Assembly (NCBI RefSeq): GCF_021025955.1
Contig: NZ_JAJNCL010000003.1
Coordinates: 620,001 to 684,000 of the forward strand
Reading direction: 5' to 3'
Origin: Rhodococcus qingshengii
Lineage (GTDB): Bacteria > Actinomycetota > Actinomycetes > Mycobacteriales > Mycobacteriaceae
Length of the DNA stretch: 64,000 bases
The notes under the pieces are model-generated. The model was not told the origin of the DNA, did not search any database, and saw nothing but the letters and a program-made list of their open reading frames with translations. The position numbers and the translations under genes are program-made. Shown here piece after piece: positions 61,079-64,000 of the stretch (its first letter is position 1; each line of letters opens with the position of its first letter).

Positions 61079-61987
61079 TCACTTGCTTCTGACCTGTGAG
61101 AAGTGACCGATCAGCTTCGCGACGATGTTGAGGATCGCGATCAGCAGGATCAGGGTCAGTGCTGCGCCCCAGATGCGGTTGGTGCCGGCGTCGGTGGGGT
61201 TGTTCATCTCTGCGACCATGACGGAAGGCAGAGTACCCATTTCGCCGTTGAACAGATCGAAGTTGATGAACGGCGCGTAGCCGACGAGGATCAGCAGCGG
61301 TGCTGTCTCACCGAGCACGCGGGCCAGGGCCAACATGACGCCGGTGATGATGCCGGGAAGTGCCGTCGGCAGAACGATTTTCGAGATGGTCTTCCACTTC
61401 GGCACACCGAGCGCGTACGACGCCTCTCGCAGATCCATCGGGACGATGCGCAGCATTTCCTCGGTGGAGCGGATGACGACCGGGACCATCAGCAGGACCA
61501 GAGCCAGCGACACGGCGAACGCGGACTTGGGGAAGCCGAAGGTCGCGATCCACAAGGCGTAGATGAACAGCGCGGCCACGATCGACGGAACACCGCTGAG
61601 GATGTCGACCATGAACGTGGTGAGCTTGCCGAGCTTCGACTTCCGGTCGGCGTACTCCACCAGATAGATCGCGACGAAGATACCGAGCGGGATGGAGAAG
61701 ACCGCGCACACGATGCCTTGCAGCAGGGTACCGATCAATGCGTGATAGATACCGCCGCCGTCGGCCGACGCCGTCAATCCGCTCAGTGAGTTGGTGAACC
61801 ACGTCGGCGACGTCAGAGCGGGCAGGCCCTTGGCGATAACCGTGAAGAGCACCCAGACCAACGGGATGAGCGCGATGACAACTGCCAGGCTGACCAGGAT
61901 GGTCGCGATGACGTCCTTGGCGCGACGACGGGCGCCGACGCCTTGGAAAGTGGGGGCCTTGACCGGCCGGTCCAGAGTGGAGGTCAT
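61079..61987 (-). CDS. pstA: Phosphate ABC transporter permease PstA
   Basis: A 302-aa inner-membrane permease with about six transmembrane helices. The coupling-helix EAA loop reads [20 protein letters not shown] at about residues 188-207, and the [18 protein letters not shown] segment is typical. It pairs with PstC to form the channel. It starts 3 bp after the pstC stop. Confidence 0.96.
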   Translation of the reverse strand: MTSTLDRPVKAPTFQGVGARRRAKDVIATILVSLAVVIALIPLVWVLFTVIAKGLPALTSPTWFTNSLSGLTASADGGGIYHALIGTLLQGIVCAVFSIPLGIFVAIYLVEYADRKSKLGKLTTFMVDILSGVPSIVAALFIYALWIATFGFPKSAFAVSLALVLLMVPVVIRSTEEMLRIVPMDLREASYALGVPKWKTISKIVLPTALPGIITGVMLALARVLGETAPLLILVGYAPFINFDLFNGEMGTLPSVMVAEMNNPTDAGTNRIWGAALTLILLIAILNIVAKLIGHFSQVRSK

Positions 61988-61990
61988 GGG

Positions 61991-63082
61991 TCAGTCCTTC
62001 TTTCCGGCGATCACTGCGCGGGCAGCCGCGTTGACGACGAAGGTCAGAACGAACAGCACCAGTCCGGCCGCGATGTACGCGCCTGCCTGGATGTCGTTGT
62101 TGAACTCCGCGTAGCCGAGGGCGATCTTGGAGGCGATGGTCGAGCCGCCGTCGAACAGCGACCAGCCGAAGGCCTGAGAGGTGGTGCGCAGGATCAGGTA
62201 CAGCGCCATCGTCTCGCCGAGTGCGCGTCCGAGACCGAGCATCGAGCCGCTGATGTAGCCGGACTTACCGAACGGGATGACCGTGGTGCGCACAACTTCC
62301 CAGCGAGTGGCGCCGAGTGCGAGTGCTGCTTCGATCTGTGAGCGCGGGGTCTGGATGAACACCTCGCGGGTCACTGCGGTGATGACCGGAAGGATCATCA
62401 CTGCGAGGACGATGCCTGCGGTGAAGATGGTGCCGCCGCCGGTGATCGATCCGCTGCCGTCGGCGAAGAGCGGGAACCAGCCGAGAGTGTCGTTGAGCCA
62501 CACCGCGACCGGGGTGATCGCCGGAGCGAACACGAGAAGTCCCCACAGGCCGTAGACGATGGACGGCACAGCCGCGAGAAGGTCGATCGTGTACGACAGT
62601 GGCCGCGTGAGCCACTTGGGTGAGTACGAAGTCAGGAAGATCGCGATGCCCAGTGCGATCGGCATCGCGAGCACCAGTGCGAACAGCGAGACCAACACCG
62701 TGACCTGGAAGAGATCGAGGACACCGAACGCCATCGCGTTGATGTTCTGCGTGACCCATTCACGGCTGGTCAGGAAGTTGACCTGGTTCCGGCTCAAAGC
62801 AGGAACGGCACGCCAGATCAGGAACGCGCCGATCGCCGCGATGACAACCGTGATGAAGATTGCCGAACCGGATGCGAGCGATCTGAAGATGCGGTCACCC
62901 GGACGGGTCACCGTCTTGCTGTTGCCGCTGCCCGGACCGTCACCCTTCGGAGGATGCTCGGTTTCTGGAGCCTTGGTGGAAGTAATCGTGTCCTCCGTGG
63001 TGCCGTTCGGACCGCCCACCCCGGCCCCGCTGGTTGCGGGGCCGGGAGAACGAGATGTCGAGGTGATGGGCGCGTCACTCAT
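61991..63082 (-). CDS. pstC: Phosphate ABC transporter permease PstC
   Basis: A 363-aa inner-membrane permease. It has a long, polar, Pro/Ser/Thr-rich cytoplasmic N-terminus (about 65 residues) before the first helix. IDLLAAVPSIVYGLWGL, and the EAA loop region EAALALGATRWEVVRTTVIP at about 271-290, are diagnostic. It lies 62 bp downstream of pstS and is coupled to pstA. Confidence 0.96.
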   Translation of the reverse strand: MSDAPITSTSRSPGPATSGAGVGGPNGTTEDTITSTKAPETEHPPKGDGPGSGNSKTVTRPGDRIFRSLASGSAIFITVVIAAIGAFLIWRAVPALSRNQVNFLTSREWVTQNINAMAFGVLDLFQVTVLVSLFALVLAMPIALGIAIFLTSYSPKWLTRPLSYTIDLLAAVPSIVYGLWGLLVFAPAITPVAVWLNDTLGWFPLFADGSGSITGGGTIFTAGIVLAVMILPVITAVTREVFIQTPRSQIEAALALGATRWEVVRTTVIPFGKSGYISGSMLGLGRALGETMALYLILRTTSQAFGWSLFDGGSTIASKIALGYAEFNNDIQAGAYIAAGLVLFVLTFVVNAAARAVIAGKKD

Positions 63083-63144
63083 GTGCGCTCACTTCCTTCA
63101 CGTCTGAATGTAGATCCATGAGCTTGTCCGCACGAGTCTCTAGG

Positions 63145-64000
63145 TCAGCTGATTGCCGTGATGGACGCGTTGAGGCGATCCTGGACGTTCGCCGGCAGCG
63201 GGATGTAACCCTGCTCGGCAAGGTTGGCCTGACCCTCGTTTGCCGCGCTCGTCAGGAACGACTTCACTGCTGCGGAGGTGTCCGCGTCGTAGCCCTTGGA
63301 GCAGACGATCGAGTACGTGGCGAGAACCAGCGGGTATGCGCCGGCTTCGTTGGTCTTGAAGATCGACGCGAGGTCGAGCGTCAGGTCGCCGGTCGCGTCG
63401 GACTTGAACTTCGCGCCTGCGATCGACTTCGAGGCCGAATCGTTGGTCAGTGCGACTGCCTCGGAGCCGGTGTTGATTTCGGCAACCGAGAGCTTGTTCT
63501 GGTCCGCGAACGACTTCTCGACGTAGGTGATCGAACCCGGTGCAGTAGCGACTGCCTGCGCAACGCCCGCCGAACCCTTGGCGCCCTCACCGACGCCACC
63601 GGTGAAGTCGGACCCTGCGCCCGACGTCCAAGCACCGTTCGATGCTGCGTCGAGGTACTTCTGGAAGTTGTCGGTGGTACCCGAGGAATCGGACCGGATC
63701 ACGGTGGTGATCTTCTCGTCGGGAAGCGAAGCACCGGAGTTGAGCGCGGCGATGGCCGGATCGTTCCACTTGGTGATGCCACCGTTGAAGATCTTCGCGA
63801 GAACCTCTGCGTTGAGAACGAGCTTGTCGACGCCGTCGAGGTTGTATGCAACTGCGATCGGGCCGAAGACGAGGGGAAGGTTCCAGGCTTCGCCGCCGAC
63901 GCAACGCTCCTTGGCCTTGTCGGCCTGCTCGTCCTTGATGGCCGAGTCGGAGCCGGCGAAGTCGATCTGGCCGGCGATGAACTGCGTACGTCCGTCACCC
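63145..64000 (-). CDS. pstS: Phosphate-binding protein PstS (5' end beyond window)
   Basis: The C-terminal 284 residues of the extracellular phosphate-binding lipoprotein are present; the signal peptide and first strands lie outside the window. Phosphate-binding loops are visible: DFAGSDSAIKDEQ near the start of the visible part, and RSDSSGTTDNFQKYL (the SGTT loop). LVFGPIAVAYNLDGV and GGITKWNDPAIAALN are conserved family blocks. The gene leads the pstSCAB operon, so any PHO box lies upstream of the window. Confidence 0.96.
   Translation of the reverse strand, partial: GDGRTQFIAGQIDFAGSDSAIKDEQADKAKERCVGGEAWNLPLVFGPIAVAYNLDGVDKLVLNAEVLAKIFNGGITKWNDPAIAALNSGASLPDEKITTVIRSDSSGTTDNFQKYLDAASNGAWTSGAGSDFTGGVGEGAKGSAGVAQAVATAPGSITYVEKSFADQNKLSVAEINTGSEAVALTNDSASKSIAGAKFKSDATGDLTLDLASIFKTNEAGAYPLVLATYSIVCSKGYDADTSAAVKSFLTSAANEGQANLAEQGYIPLPANVQDRLNASITAIS

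Noticed and set aside
1-64000. CRISPR arrays, insertion sequences, prophage or integrase genes
   Set aside because: No direct-repeat arrays, transposase or integrase motifs, or target-site duplications were seen; the tRNA genes have no adjacent integrase or duplicated 3' ends that I could find.

Overview
The window looks like chromosomal DNA from a high-GC, mycolic-acid-containing actinomycete, most likely Rhodococcus (R. erythropolis/qingshengii-like). This rests on codon use, an MCE protein, a KstR-like TetR, Baeyer-Villiger and FMN monooxygenases, and a desA1-dus-LCP-phoU gene order that I recall from Mycobacterium tuberculosis. No rRNA, CRISPR array, insertion sequence or prophage was seen. 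Genes sit on both strands in short operons, and several intergenic regions contain clear operators or intrinsic terminators.

Layout. 1-5.7 kb: tail of an MDR oxidoreductase, an SDR, a second YidC with a DUF6412 protein, a headless LysR remnant and a large ATPase-LuxR regulator. 5.9-9 kb: GntR regulator, NCS1 hydantoin/allantoin-type permease and hydantoin/allantoin racemase. 9-10.6 kb: ArsR-controlled MFS pump with two matched operators. 10.9-17.2 kb: orphan MCE protein, methyltransferase, and a MerR/BVMO/ferritin-like/SDR operon. 17.3-20.5 kb: ureide operon (DUF6986, allantoicase, PuuE allantoinase). 20.6-30.2 kb: secreted CocE-like hydrolase, RluA-type synthase, CYTH-CHAD protein, universal stress protein, VIT transporter, SDR, KstR-like TetR and an FtsW paralogue. 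30.3-35.8 kb: decayed MFS gene, two flavin monooxygenases and an orphan peptide-type solute-binding lipoprotein. 36-39.7 kb: tRNA-Glu/Asp/Phe cluster, ScbR-like TetR, MarR-MFS pair and tRNA-Lys. 39.7-42.3 kb: alpha/beta hydrolase, a small secreted protein and a gene-poor stretch ending in a broken CPBP protease. 42.3-49.1 kb: TetR/DUF4334/alcohol dehydrogenase, small membrane and DUF proteins, and a divergent LysR-MFS pair. 49.2-54.4 kb: desA1-like desaturase, dusB, LCP ligase and phoU. 55.3-60 kb: complete urease operon without ureE. 60.2-64 kb: pstSCAB, with pstS cut by the window edge.

How the genes fit together. Three separate loci make one nitrogen-salvage route: uptake and racemisation of a ureide (6.7-9 kb), opening of allantoin and allantoate to glyoxylate and urea (17.3-20.5 kb), and urea hydrolysis by urease (55.3-60 kb). 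DUF6986, a CitE-like protein of unproven function, travels with the ureide genes and is the best candidate for an undescribed step, perhaps glyoxylate use. The ferritin-like/SDR/BVMO operon could encode hydroxylation, oxidation to a ketone and Baeyer-Villiger insertion as successive steps. The phosphate system is split by the urease operon, with phoU on one side behind a possible PHO box and pstSCAB on the other.

Limits. Everything was read by eye from sequence; family names come from motif recognition, not searches. Start codons were chosen from Shine-Dalgarno position, overlaps and remembered family lengths.
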